Shown here one piece after another: positions 35,119-44,307 of a DNA stretch of 64,000 nucleotides. The stretch lies in contig JAPWKC010000002.1 in assembly GCA_028283725.1 (NCBI GenBank), positions 277,025-341,024 of the forward strand, written 5' to 3'. The notes under the pieces are model-generated. The model was not told the DNA's origin, ran no database searches, and saw only the letters and a program-made list of their open reading frames with translations. Both the position numbers and the translations under genes were made by a program. Origin of the DNA: Neorhizobium sp. GTDB lineage: Bacteria; Pseudomonadota; Alphaproteobacteria; Rhizobiales; Rhizobiaceae. Position 1 is the stretch's first letter, and each line of letters begins with the position of its first letter.

Positions 35119-36402
35119 ATGGAAAGTGGATATGTAACGACGCCTTTTGGGCGGCGGCCAATGTCGCTTGCCTTATTGGCGAGGCAACAGCAGGCCAGTC
35201 AGATCACGCCCGGTACGGCACGCAACAAATGGAAGCTTTTCCGCTCCATTTGCGAAGGCCGTCATGCTCTCGGCGTGAACGACCGTGCCTTGACCGTGCT
35301 GGATGCGCTCTTGAGCTTCTATCCGCATGACGAACTCACGGACGAACACAAGCTGGTGGTCTTTCCCTCCAACGCACAATTGTCGATCCGTGCGCGCGGC
35401 ATGGCGCCTGCAACGCTCAGGCGGCATCTGGCTGTTCTCGTGGAGACCGGCCTCATCCTGCGCAAGGATAGTCCGAACGGCAAACGCTATGCCCGGCGTG
35501 GCAAGCAGGGCGATATCGATGATGCTTTTGGTTTCAGTCTCGCACCGCTGCTTTGCCGCGCCGCCGAGATCGAAGCCCATGCCGACCAAGCGATCGCCGA
35601 ACGGACAGAACTTCGCCTGCTTCGCGAGCGCGTCACGCTTTCCCGCCGGCACCTCGCCAAACTGATCGCGGCGTCGATGAACGAAAACATTCCGGGAAAT
35701 TGGGAGGTCCTGTCCGATCAGTTTCATGCCGCTGTCGGGCGTCTTCCGCGCGTCGCTTCGGCCGACATTCTACGCGCCATCCATTCGGACCTTCAAGACA
35801 TCAGCGTGAACGTCATCAACCTTCTGGAAAACCACGTAAATTCGCTGAATGTAAGCGCCAATGCATCTCAGCATGAGCGGCACATACAGGATTCAAACAT
35901 CAAACTTCCTACTGAATCTGAAAACCAATTCGAAGACACAGCCCAACATCAGCCAACAAGCAACGCAAGCCTAACCCAGAACCGCACGCTCACCTCAACC
36001 ACATCGTCTCTGGTCCACGATCACGACCAAAAGCGTCCGCTGCAGCAAGATCAGAACCGGATCACCCTATCTCTCGTTCTAAACGCCTGCCCCCAAGTAT
36101 CGGATTACGGCCCCCAGGGACGTGTGACGTGCTGGAAGGATCTTGAAACGGCGACGCAGGTCATAGCGACAATGCTCGGCATCAATGCCAATGCCCTGGG
36201 CGAGGCAAAGCATGTGCTCGGCGTTCATCACACCGCCATTGCGATCGCCTGCATTCTGGAGCGTCACGACAGTATCCGCTCACCTGGCGCTTACCTGACA
36301 AACCTGACACGCAGAGCCATCCAAGCACCCTTCTCCATCGAGCCGATGCTGATGGCACTCATCAGAGCCAAGGCTTTTGATGGGATGGATAAGGCGCATT
36401 GA
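35119..36402 (+). CDS. repC: RepC, replication initiator
   Basis: A 427-residue repABC initiator, essential and sufficient for replication in this family. The N-terminus (TTPFGRRPMSLALLARQ) and the winged-helix block RHALGVNDRALTVLDALLSFYPH, then NAQLSIRARGMAPATLRRHLAVLVETGLI (central part), are hallmarks. A polar, low-complexity linker (about residues 240-340) separates the C-terminal domain ending PGAYLTNLTRRAI. The ATG at 35119, preceded by AAAGGACG, gives the standard start; the 15 residues upstream lie in the leader regulated by the ctRNA. The origin is expected inside the gene. Confidence 0.96.
   Translation: MESGYVTTPFGRRPMSLALLARQQQASQITPGTARNKWKLFRSICEGRHALGVNDRALTVLDALLSFYPHDELTDEHKLVVFPSNAQLSIRARGMAPATLRRHLAVLVETGLILRKDSPNGKRYARRGKQGDIDDAFGFSLAPLLCRAAEIEAHADQAIAERTELRLLRERVTLSRRHLAKLIAASMNENIPGNWEVLSDQFHAAVGRLPRVASADILRAIHSDLQDISVNVINLLENHVNSLNVSANASQHERHIQDSNIKLPTESENQFEDTAQHQPTSNASLTQNRTLTSTTSSLVHDHDQKRPLQQDQNRITLSLVLNACPQVSDYGPQGRVTCWKDLETATQVIATMLGINANALGEAKHVLGVHHTAIAIACILERHDSIRSPGAYLTNLTRRAIQAPFSIEPMLMALIRAKAFDGMDKAH
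35830..36060 (+). other. Probable oriV within repC
   Basis: The central part of repC is visibly richer in A, C and T than its surroundings and encodes the polar linker of RepC. In repABC plasmids the origin maps to such an AT-rich stretch inside repC, to which RepC binds in cis. No iterons are visible. The call rests on family knowledge plus composition; boundaries are approximate. Confidence 0.55.
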
Positions 36403-36458
36403 AGACCATGTCGTCCCTCAGCGACACCAGCATCAAGCCTGAGCGAGACGTCTCCCCG

Positions 36459-38405
36459 TCAGGAGAGCGCCACGACCGGATCGAGCTGCGATGCATTGCG
36501 GGCGGGAAGATAGCCGAAGATCAGGCCGATGGCACAGGAAGACACCACAGCAACGACAATCGGCGTCATCGAAAAGACAAGGCTGAAACCCGATCCAAGC
36601 GCGCTGAACGCGAGACCGAAGCCGAAAGCGAGGAGAATGCCGAGAACGCCGCCGATCAGGCAGACCAATCCGGCTTCGATCAGAAACTGGCGCAGGATAT
36701 CCTGTCGACGTGCACCGACCGCCATCCGCACGCCGATCTCACCCACGCGCTCCGACACCGAAACAAGCATGATGTTCATCACACCGATGCCGCCCACGAT
36801 GAGAGAAATAAGGGCAATGGCAGCAACCAGCAGCGTCAGCGTCTGGGTCGTGCTGGTGATGGTCTTGCGGATATCGTCGGTATTGAGGATGAAGAAATCT
36901 CGCGATCCGTGCCGCTTGGTCAGAAAATCGGTAACGGCGGTTTCGGCAAGCTGGCTATCGACACTGTCATTCACCCGCACGGTCACGCTGCGCAGGGATG
37001 TGCTGCCGATGAACCGGGTCTGGACGCTCGTATAGGGCAAATAGATGGAAAGGTTGTCGTTGGAACCGAAGCCACCCTGCTGGGAGGCGATCACGCCGAT
37101 CACACGGCAGGGAACGGACCCTGCAAGAATGACCTGTCCAACCGGATCAACGCCGGACTGGCCGAACAGGGCCTTAGCCGTGTTCTCGTCGATGACGGCA
37201 TCCTGCGACAGGGTGGAGACACCACTTTCATCGAAGACGCGACCCGCAACGAGCTTGGACCCCTTCACCTCGAAATAGTCCCGGCCGACGCCGTTGACCA
37301 ACGCATTGGCCTCTATCGCGCCAAACCTTGCGGTCGTGCTGGTGGAAACCGTCGGCGTCACGCCGGCAACATAGGAAAGGCTGCGAAGCGCGTCCGCATC
37401 ACCCACCACGAGCGTCTTCACCTTCTCGGAACGGACATCGCCAAAACCGCTACCGGGGAAAATTTCAAGCGTGTTTGTCCCAAGACTGCTGATATTCTCC
37501 AGAACCTGTTTCTGCGTGCCGGTGCCGAGTGCAACGACCGAAATCACCGAGGCAATACCGATAATGATGCCGAGCATGGTCAAAAAGCTGCGCATCCGGT
37601 GCGCACCAAGCGCTCTCATCGCCATGGAGAAGGCTTCGCCAAGCCGGTCCAACCCGGCGCGGAACCGGCCGGAAACATGCACGGCCGTCGCACGGCCTTT
37701 GGGCTCTTCAGACGATCCGGCAGTGCCGCTGTCGGAAATGATCCTGCCGTCGGAAATCTCGACGATGCGGGCAGCGCGCGCGGCAACATTGGCATCATGC
37801 GTCACCACGATGATTGTCCGACCCTCGCGGTGCAACTCGTCGAGGATCCGCATCACCTCGTCACCGCTCGACTTGTCGAGTGCGCCGGTCGGCTCGTCGG
37901 CCAGAATGACGTCCGGATCGTTCATCAAGGCGCGCGCGATCGATACACGCTGCTGCTGGCCACCGGAGAGCTGGCCCGGCCGGTGATGTTTACGGTCCGA
38001 AAGCCCGAGCCTGTCGAGAAGCTTTCCAGCCCGTTCCTGCCGCTCGTGGCGCGAACGACCGGCATAGATTGCCGGCATTTCGACATTGCCGGCGGCCGAG
38101 AGCTCACCGAGCAGATGATAGCGCTGGAAGATGAACCCGAAATGCTCGCGCCGCAGGGCAGAAAGCGCATCATTATCCAGCGACGACGTTTCGCGTCCGG
38201 AAATTCGGTAGGTTCCCGCGTTTGGCCGGTCCAGCAAACCAAGAATATTCATCAGTGTCGACTTGCCGGAGCCGGATGCCCCAACGATCGCCACGAACTC
38301 GCCCTCGTTGATGGTGAGGTCGATATCATGCAGCACCACAGTGCTGCCATCGCCGGACGGATATTCCCGCCGCAGCTTTTGCAGAGAGAGCAGGGGAGAC
38401 GTCAT
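36459..38405 (-). CDS. macB: MacB-type ABC efflux protein
   Basis: A 648-residue fusion of an N-terminal ABC ATPase (Walker A GASGSGKST near residue 42, signature LSGGQQQRV, Walker B VILADEPTGALD) and a C-terminal MacB core with four membrane helices: one after the ATPase (FLTMLGIIIGIASVISVVAL), a long periplasmic domain, and three near the end in the FtsX domain. This is the architecture of MacB, which with an adaptor and an outer-membrane channel expels macrolides, peptides or lipid-like compounds. It lies three bases after the adaptor gene. No TolC-like gene is in the window. Confidence 0.92.
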   Translation of the reverse strand: MTSPLLSLQKLRREYPSGDGSTVVLHDIDLTINEGEFVAIVGASGSGKSTLMNILGLLDRPNAGTYRISGRETSSLDNDALSALRREHFGFIFQRYHLLGELSAAGNVEMPAIYAGRSRHERQERAGKLLDRLGLSDRKHHRPGQLSGGQQQRVSIARALMNDPDVILADEPTGALDKSSGDEVMRILDELHREGRTIIVVTHDANVAARAARIVEISDGRIISDSGTAGSSEEPKGRATAVHVSGRFRAGLDRLGEAFSMAMRALGAHRMRSFLTMLGIIIGIASVISVVALGTGTQKQVLENISSLGTNTLEIFPGSGFGDVRSEKVKTLVVGDADALRSLSYVAGVTPTVSTSTTARFGAIEANALVNGVGRDYFEVKGSKLVAGRVFDESGVSTLSQDAVIDENTAKALFGQSGVDPVGQVILAGSVPCRVIGVIASQQGGFGSNDNLSIYLPYTSVQTRFIGSTSLRSVTVRVNDSVDSQLAETAVTDFLTKRHGSRDFFILNTDDIRKTITSTTQTLTLLVAAIALISLIVGGIGVMNIMLVSVSERVGEIGVRMAVGARRQDILRQFLIEAGLVCLIGGVLGILLAFGFGLAFSALGSGFSLVFSMTPIVVAVVSSCAIGLIFGYLPARNASQLDPVVALS

Positions 38406-38408
38406 GGA

Positions 38409-39623
38409 TCAGAACCCCATCGGCGGCGGGCCGCCGGGACCACGTTTGGATGTGGTGGCCGTCCCTGAGCCTTCTCCGATGACCACCCGGTCGCCTTCCG
38501 AAAGGCCGGACCTGATCTCTGCGGAAATCCTGTTGTTGAGCCCCACCGTCACTGCAGCTGCGTTGGCCGAACCGTTTGGCTGAACAACCCTCACCGTATA
38601 ATGCCCGTCGGCGCCCAGTCCCTCGAGCGCGGTGGCGGGCACGGTCAGCACATTATCGACGGAGCCAAGGACGATATTGACCTCTGCCGACATGTAGGTG
38701 CGGAAAAAACCGTCAGGATTGGGCACATCGAAAACGCCGATATAGTAGATGGCCGAGGAGGAAGACGATGACGAGCTTGAGGAGGTCGTGGTCGTCGACG
38801 TCGAAACGCTGCTGTCGCTGGTGATCGATTCCGGCGCCGGCTCGATGGCGGCAAGCTTTGCATCATAGCTTTTCGACCGATCTCCGATCAGATTGAAATG
38901 CACCGTCTGGCCGGGCTTCACCTTGGTAATATCCGCTTCGGAAATTTCCGCCCGCACCGTCATCGTCTTGAGATCACCCAGAATGACGATTGTCGGCGCC
39001 GACTGCGTGGCATTGACGGTGCGGCCTTCCTGATTGACGACGGCCAGAACCGTGCCATCCATCGGTGCCCTGATCCGGGTATAACCGACATCGGCCTTGG
39101 CGGTCTCGACCGCGACCTGAGCCTCGACGATCTGCGCATCGAGTGCTGCGATCTGGGCATTGACGACTTTCACCTCCGCCTGCGCCGCTTGCAGATCGGC
39201 CTGCGAGCCGGCCTGCTTGGCGACGATGGCCTCCTGGCGCTTCAGCGTCAGCTCGGCATTTTCGAGATCCGCCAGCTTTTCGGTGCGTTGCGCCTGGACG
39301 TTCCCGAGCGAAGCCTGCGCCGTTCTCAGCGCATTGTCCTGGGTGGTGGAGTCGATTTCAGCGATCAGGTCGCCCTGCTTCACGGTGTCGCCGAGCTTCA
39401 CCTTCAGCGCGGTGATCCGTCCGGTCGCCTGCGAGCCGACTGCCACCAGCTTGGACGGTTTGAGCGTCCCGGTCGCAAGCACCGTTTCCTGCAGGTTGCC
39501 GCGCGTCACCGGTGCCGTCAGATATTGATTGGCCGGTTCCGCGGAGAAAGCAGCGTGATAAAGATAAACGCCGCCGCCGATAACGATCGCGGCTGCGGCG
39601 AGGAGCCGATAGCGGGTTTTCAT
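38409..39623 (-). CDS. macA: MacA-type periplasmic adaptor
   Basis: A 404-residue HlyD/RND-type membrane-fusion protein: N-terminal membrane anchor (YRLLAAAAIVIGGGVYLYHAA), barrel-sandwich residues around VAVGSQATGRITALKVKLGD, a coiled-coil hairpin (about residues 95-175, rich in A, Q and E) and the matching lipoyl half GTVLAVVNQEGRTVNA. A run of ten serines within an S/T-rich stretch (about residues 280-300) interrupts the beta-barrel domain, a surface loop often expanded in rhizobial MacA. It is the first gene of the macAB pair. Substrate unknown. Confidence 0.9.
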   Translation of the reverse strand: MKTRYRLLAAAAIVIGGGVYLYHAAFSAEPANQYLTAPVTRGNLQETVLATGTLKPSKLVAVGSQATGRITALKVKLGDTVKQGDLIAEIDSTTQDNALRTAQASLGNVQAQRTEKLADLENAELTLKRQEAIVAKQAGSQADLQAAQAEVKVVNAQIAALDAQIVEAQVAVETAKADVGYTRIRAPMDGTVLAVVNQEGRTVNATQSAPTIVILGDLKTMTVRAEISEADITKVKPGQTVHFNLIGDRSKSYDAKLAAIEPAPESITSDSSVSTSTTTTSSSSSSSSSSAIYYIGVFDVPNPDGFFRTYMSAEVNIVLGSVDNVLTVPATALEGLGADGHYTVRVVQPNGSANAAAVTVGLNNRISAEIRSGLSEGDRVVIGEGSGTATTSKRGPGGPPPMGF

Positions 39624-39656
39624 GTATTGCCGTCAGTGATTACAGAACGAGCAAGT

Positions 39657-39686
39657 ACCCTATTTGCGACATGATACTCGGGTCAA
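39657..39686 (-). promoter_or_regulatory. Possible macA promoter
   Basis: On the minus strand TTGACC (complement of 39681-39686) is followed 18 bases later by TAGGGT, about 35 bases before the macA ATG. The -10 match is poor. The 39624-39861 gap otherwise shows no gene. Confidence 0.3.
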
Positions 39687-39861
39687 GGCAATCTTCGTCT
39701 CTGAATATTGCTGGATTTTATGCGCCGACACAAATCTGCGAGCACAGGGTCGCGAAAAGTGTGTCGCAAACGTGTTCGCCTGCCGTTGAGCCGCGGATAT
39801 GGGATGTGCCTGCGGCAGCGGCCTTAAGCCAGCATCTGCCGCAGGTAGAATGCGAAAAATA

Positions 39862-41400
39862 TCAGCCGAAAGCGATATCGCCGATGACACGCACCCGCAC
39901 GCGGCGAGCGCCGCCGGGCAGGTAGGCAATCGGGATATCTTCGACTTCGAGCGTCTTCAGGCTGTCGCGGCCGGCACCGGAGGCTACGGCTGCGTTCTGC
40001 GCGTCACGCTCGGCCGTTTCCAACGCTTCTTCGCGGCTGACGCCGGAGAAAACCTGATCGACTTCGCCGGAAACCTGCGCCATCGCAGCGCCGAGTGCAT
40101 TGGCGACGCCGGCATTCTCGACACGCAGAACCTCGGAGGCACCGGCAACTTTTTCCGGGATCAGGAAAGCGCCACCGCCGACCGCGATCAGCGGCACATC
40201 CTCGGCCGAGGTCTTCATCTGGTCGAAACTGTCGGCCACCATGTCCTTGATGCGCGCAAGCGTTGCTTTCACGAAGGCCGGATCGAGATGTTTGACGCGG
40301 TCCTTGTCGCCCATCTCAATCAGTCCGGCAGCAACGGCCACGTCCGAGGTCGTGAGCGTATTTCCGCCGAAGACGAGCGCTTCGGAGAGGATCCGGTAGC
40401 CGACCGAGCGCGGGCCGATCGTCCCGGTTTCCGGGTTGATGATCGTGCCCCCGCCAAGGGCGATCGGCAGAAGATCCGGCATGCGGAAGAGGGTGCGTAC
40501 ACCGCCGACATGGACAATATTGTTGGCCTCGCGGGGAAAGCCGCCGATCAGGCAGCCGATATCCGAGGTCGTGCCGCCGACATCGACGACCATGGCGTCG
40601 TTGAGGCCTGTCAGGAAGGCCGCGCCACGCATGGAGTTGGTCGGACCGGAGGCGAAGCTATGTACCGGATTGGCGGCAGCGACATCCGCCAGCGCCACGG
40701 TGCCATCGTTCTGGGTCAGGAAGAAGGGCGCGGTGATGCTGGCTTCTCGCAATGCGTCCGAAAACGCCTGCACGGTCGTCTTGCCGAGCGATTGCAGCGC
40801 AGCATTGAGGAGTGCGACGTTTTCCCGTTCGAGCAGGCCGATGCGGCCGAGCGTATGGGACAGCGTGATGCGCGCATCCGGAATGACCGAACGGACGATC
40901 TCGGCGGCCTTGACCTCGCATTCGGTGGTGAGCGGCGAGAAGGTGGCCGAGATCGCGATGGAGGTGATCCCTGCATCGCGTATCTTCATCGCGGCTTCGC
41001 GGATCTCGTCCGGGATCATCGGCACCAGCGGGCTGCCGTCATATTCGTGACCGCCATGGACCATGAAGATCATCGGATCGACCGCCTGGCGCAGGTCATC
41101 CGGCCAGTCGCACATGGGCGGCAGCGACGAGCCGCTCGGCAGCGCGATACGGATAGCCGCGACGCGTTCCAGGCGGGCGCGTTCGACCACCGCATTGGTG
41201 AAATGCGTGGTGCCGATCATCACCGCGTCGATCGGCCGGTCGCCGGGGCGGATAGCCCCGCCGACATGCGCCAGTGCTGCCTTCACCCCCGACATCACGT
41301 CCTGCGTGGTCGGAACCTTAATGGACGAGAGGATCGTGTCTCCGTCGATCAGCACGGCATCCGTATTGGTGCCGCCAACGTCAATACCGATGCGTTTCAT
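39862..41400 (-). CDS. HyuA-like hydantoinase/oxoprolinase subunit A (copy 2)
   Basis: A 512-residue member of the hydantoinase A/oxoprolinase family. The N-terminal ATP-binding motif is RIGIDVGGTNTDAVLIDG; further blocks are GTTHFTNAVVER, SFASGPTNSMRGAAFLTG and DVGGTTSDIGCL. HyuA subunits use ATP to activate and open hydantoin or 5-oxoproline rings, normally with a separate HyuB subunit, which is absent here. The gene overlaps the preceding DUF917 gene (ATGA), suggesting a fixed complex with it. A paralogue lies at 45434-46990. Last gene of the operon. Confidence 0.9.
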   Translation of the reverse strand: MKRIGIDVGGTNTDAVLIDGDTILSSIKVPTTQDVMSGVKAALAHVGGAIRPGDRPIDAVMIGTTHFTNAVVERARLERVAAIRIALPSGSSLPPMCDWPDDLRQAVDPMIFMVHGGHEYDGSPLVPMIPDEIREAAMKIRDAGITSIAISATFSPLTTECEVKAAEIVRSVIPDARITLSHTLGRIGLLERENVALLNAALQSLGKTTVQAFSDALREASITAPFFLTQNDGTVALADVAAANPVHSFASGPTNSMRGAAFLTGLNDAMVVDVGGTTSDIGCLIGGFPREANNIVHVGGVRTLFRMPDLLPIALGGGTIINPETGTIGPRSVGYRILSEALVFGGNTLTTSDVAVAAGLIEMGDKDRVKHLDPAFVKATLARIKDMVADSFDQMKTSAEDVPLIAVGGGAFLIPEKVAGASEVLRVENAGVANALGAAMAQVSGEVDQVFSGVSREEALETAERDAQNAAVASGAGRDSLKTLEVEDIPIAYLPGGARRVRVRVIGDIAFG

Positions 41401-42473
41401 GCGAATACCGATTTGAAATCAATGTTGTAACCAAAGGCGCGGGGCCCGACGGCGTCGATCCCGGCCGGTGTCGTCAGAAGTTCGGGGGCGGGGAGGGCGA
41501 TCACGGTGACGCGCTGCCCGTAGCGGACGGATTCCGTCCCGATCGCGCTGCCCGAAACCGTATCGAGGAGGCAGATCAGGTCCGGCGTCATCGCAACCGG
41601 CTCGCCGTCACGGAATGCGACGGCCCATTCGTTCTGGAAGGCAAGCTCGATGCGCGAACCGCGATCGGAATCGATACCTTCGATCACAGTCTTGCCGCGC
41701 AGGAAGCCGCCCGTCGTCTCGCGCACCACGTCGATCACCTTGCCGCGGAAGATCTGCTTGCCGCCCTCGTGGTCGAGAACCGCCTTGACCGGATCGTCGT
41801 GGCGGGCACGGGCTTCGATCACGACGCGGCCAAGTTCGGTCGCCTTCGTCACGGTATAGTGGATGCCCCAGTCCTTGACCTCGCGGCCGGTACGCGGCGC
41901 CTTGCAGGTGGCGGCCGTCGAGCCGACCTCGGTGCAGACCTTGCGCGAGATGCGCTCCATCCATTTCCACGAAGCCGCACGGGTGACGATCACCTCGTTA
42001 TCCCTGATATCGACGAGCGACAGCGGGAACATCGGCAGATTGCCGATCGCAAAGGAGGTCATCTGGGCTTCCGGGTAGGCACGGCCCATCGCATCGGCGT
42101 TGACGACCGGGCGGTCGAGCATGGCCGCGGCAAGGAAGGATGAAAGCGCGTTCGAGCCGCCGATTTCGACGCTCATGATGGCGCGGAACGGCTTGCCGAG
42201 ATAATCTTCCATCACCTCGACGGCGCGGGCCAGATGGACCGGATCGCTCAGGCGCTCCTGGCCGACCAGCGGCGCACCCATCTTGGAAACGACGGCAACC
42301 ATGTCATCGTCTTCGAGCGCCATCGGATCCATCACCTGCACGCGACGGCCTTCGGCATAAAGGCGGCGCAGGTTGAGCGTCGAGATATAGGGATTGCCGC
42401 CACCGCCGGTGCCGAGGATCCAGGCCCCGGTTGCGAGCGGTTCGATATTTTCTTCCGGAAAGTCCTGAAGCAT
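41397..42473 (-). CDS. DUF917 / S-methyl-thiohydantoin desulfurase-like protein (copy 2)
   Basis: A 358-residue DUF917 (S-Me-THD) protein. The diagnostic N-terminal block is GAWILGTGGGGNPY, followed by MSVEIGGSNALSSFLAAAMLDRPVVNADAMGRAYPE (the AMGRAYPE part is conserved) and, in the C-terminal domain, PELLTTPAGIDAVGPRAFGY. The domain name comes from an S-methyl-thiohydantoin desulfurase; most members are uncharacterised. It overlaps the HyuA-like gene after it. The block order and lengths match the paralogue at 44308-45441. Confidence 0.88.
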   Translation of the reverse strand: MLQDFPEENIEPLATGAWILGTGGGGNPYISTLNLRRLYAEGRRVQVMDPMALEDDDMVAVVSKMGAPLVGQERLSDPVHLARAVEVMEDYLGKPFRAIMSVEIGGSNALSSFLAAAMLDRPVVNADAMGRAYPEAQMTSFAIGNLPMFPLSLVDIRDNEVIVTRAASWKWMERISRKVCTEVGSTAATCKAPRTGREVKDWGIHYTVTKATELGRVVIEARARHDDPVKAVLDHEGGKQIFRGKVIDVVRETTGGFLRGKTVIEGIDSDRGSRIELAFQNEWAVAFRDGEPVAMTPDLICLLDTVSGSAIGTESVRYGQRVTVIALPAPELLTTPAGIDAVGPRAFGYNIDFKSVFA

Positions 42474-42549
42474 GGGTCACCTTGGGCGTGAAAAGCGCGG
42501 CAGGTCCGGACAGGCGCGGAGCCGGCGTCTTCTGTTCTTGTCTTGAGGA

Positions 42550-42594
42550 ACGTGCCACCAAGGGGCCTTTAGGCTCCCTGTGCCTGTGGCACGT
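42550..42594. repeat. Nested inverted repeat between binding-protein and DUF917 genes
   Basis: Outer arms ACGTGCCAC (42550-42558) and GTGGCACGT (42586-42594) pair perfectly; inside them AGGGGCC-TTTA-GGCTCCCT forms a second stem. There is no T tract after it on the minus strand, so it is not a classical terminator. It may protect the 3' end of the binding-protein message or belong to a mobile palindromic repeat family. The surrounding 180-bp gap has no gene. Confidence 0.75.
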
Positions 42595-42653
42595 CGTTTG
42601 TCGTCCCGGCCCGCAGACTGGCTACGGACCGGCTATCGAAGGGAGGTAGAGGC

Positions 42654-44249
42654 TCAGTTCGCCTTGCAGTCCCAATGGAAGTTCGAGAAGTTCAGATCCC
42701 AGCTCTGCATCGGAATGAACTCGTAGCCCTGAAGGCACTTGTTCGCGGCGTAGCGACGATTGGGCGAAACAGCAAAGACGTCGGGCTGCAGATCGTTGAT
42801 CTTGGTCTGCAGTTCCTTGTAGATGTCGTTCTGTGCCTTGACGTCGGTCGTGGCGCGCGATTTGTCGATGAGGGCATCGACTTCCGCATTCTGCAGCCAT
42901 TCCATCGACCACCAGGTGCCGGCCGCCTTGGAATGGTACTGGTTGTAGAACATCGAGTCCGGCGAAGGGTAGCTCGGCGAGACGTTGACCTGCGTCGAAG
43001 CGGGCGTGGTTTCCGGCTTGGACGACAGTTCAACGATGCGGTTCCACGGCTCCGGCTTGATGTCGAGCGTAATGCCGATCTGCTCGAGATTGGCCTGCAT
43101 CATCAGTGCCACTTCGGCTTCGAATGCGAGCGATGCGACATAGCTGTTGACCAGAGTGATCTTCTGGCCGGCATATTTCGACTTCGCCAGTTCTTCCTTG
43201 GCCTTCTCCAGATCGAACACGCCGGCCTTGATGTCGTCGTTATGCGCATCCTTGAAGGCGGTCGACAGCGGGCCGGGCATGTCGTCGCCCGGATAGATCA
43301 CGTCATGGATCGTCTTGTAATCGGTCGCATAGGCGATCGCGCGGCGAACATGGATGTCGTCCGTCGGGTAGACCTTGGTGTTGAGCTTGATGACGAAGCC
43401 GCCGGCAGTGCGTGTCTGGATGAGCTTGTAGCCCTTCATCTTGCCAAGCGCTTCATAGGTGTCGTTGCCGAGACCGTGCGAGGAGAGGCCGAGCTCGCCC
43501 TTTTCGGCGAGTGCCTTCACCGTGGCATCGTCGCTGGTCTGGACGAAACGGACCTGATCGATCGGCTTGCCCTTGGTCCAGCCACCGAAATAGTCCGCAT
43601 TGCGGTCGATGACCATGTCGGCCGAACGGTTGTAGCTGACGAGCTTGTACGGGCCCGAGCCGGCAGAATGCTCGCCGACATAGCTTTCGCCCCATTTGTC
43701 TTCAGGCTTGCTGTTCTTCTCGACCAGGGTCTTGTTCAGCGCCATCAGGATCGGCGTGACCGACATGAAGGGCGCGAACGGGCGCTCAAGCTTGATCGTA
43801 AGCGTCTTGTCATCGGTCGCGGTGACGTTTTCCGGCTTGATCAGGCCGACGATCAGGTTGGACGGCCCCTTGTTGATGCCGATCAGGCGCTGGATCGACC
43901 AGACATAGTCGGAAGCCTTGAGCAGCGTTCCGTCCTGGAACTTCACGTCGTCGCGCAGGTGGAACGTGTAGGTGAGGTTGTCGCCGGAAATATCCCAGGA
44001 CTTGGCCACATGCGGGATGATCTGACCTGCCGGGCTGACGGTGGTGAGACCGTCATACATGTTCACGATCGCCATATAGCCGGTGTAGTCGGTGACCTTG
44101 GCCGGGTCGAGCGACGAGAAGATCTGCATCGTGTTGACGGCGATCGAGACCTTGTCTTCGGCCCGCGAGGCAGTGGCATTAGCCGTCAGCGCGAGCGCGG
44201 TGCCGAGGGCAAGCGCTGCCAGACGCGACTTGGTAGACATGGATTTCAT
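42654..44249 (-). CDS. Peptide-type ABC transporter substrate-binding protein
   Basis: A 531-residue SBP_bac_5-family protein with a signal peptide (MKSMSTKSRLAALALGTALA, cleavage near SRAED). Family landmarks include IPHVAKSWDISGDNLTYTFHLR (FHLR-type block), DDVKFQDGTLL and GSGPYKLVSYNR. AGAGAGGAACTT precedes the ATG. It is encoded in the middle of the operon, after HyuA and DUF917 genes and before a second DUF917-HyuA pair, rather than first as in most peptide transporters. Probably binds the substrate of those enzymes; hydantoin-like or modified peptide compounds are plausible. Confidence 0.92.
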   Translation of the reverse strand: MKSMSTKSRLAALALGTALALTANATASRAEDKVSIAVNTMQIFSSLDPAKVTDYTGYMAIVNMYDGLTTVSPAGQIIPHVAKSWDISGDNLTYTFHLRDDVKFQDGTLLKASDYVWSIQRLIGINKGPSNLIVGLIKPENVTATDDKTLTIKLERPFAPFMSVTPILMALNKTLVEKNSKPEDKWGESYVGEHSAGSGPYKLVSYNRSADMVIDRNADYFGGWTKGKPIDQVRFVQTSDDATVKALAEKGELGLSSHGLGNDTYEALGKMKGYKLIQTRTAGGFVIKLNTKVYPTDDIHVRRAIAYATDYKTIHDVIYPGDDMPGPLSTAFKDAHNDDIKAGVFDLEKAKEELAKSKYAGQKITLVNSYVASLAFEAEVALMMQANLEQIGITLDIKPEPWNRIVELSSKPETTPASTQVNVSPSYPSPDSMFYNQYHSKAAGTWWSMEWLQNAEVDALIDKSRATTDVKAQNDIYKELQTKINDLQPDVFAVSPNRRYAANKCLQGYEFIPMQSWDLNFSNFHWDCKAN

Positions 44250-44307
44250 GCGAAGTTCCTCTCTTTGGAGCCTTTGCTCCGTTTATGGTTGGCTGTCAGT
44301 CTGCTCG

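Noticed and set aside
39799..41430. Open frame of 543 codons on the plus strand
   Set aside because: Antisense to the HyuA-like gene (copy 2), low-complexity Arg/Asp-rich translation with no family motif.
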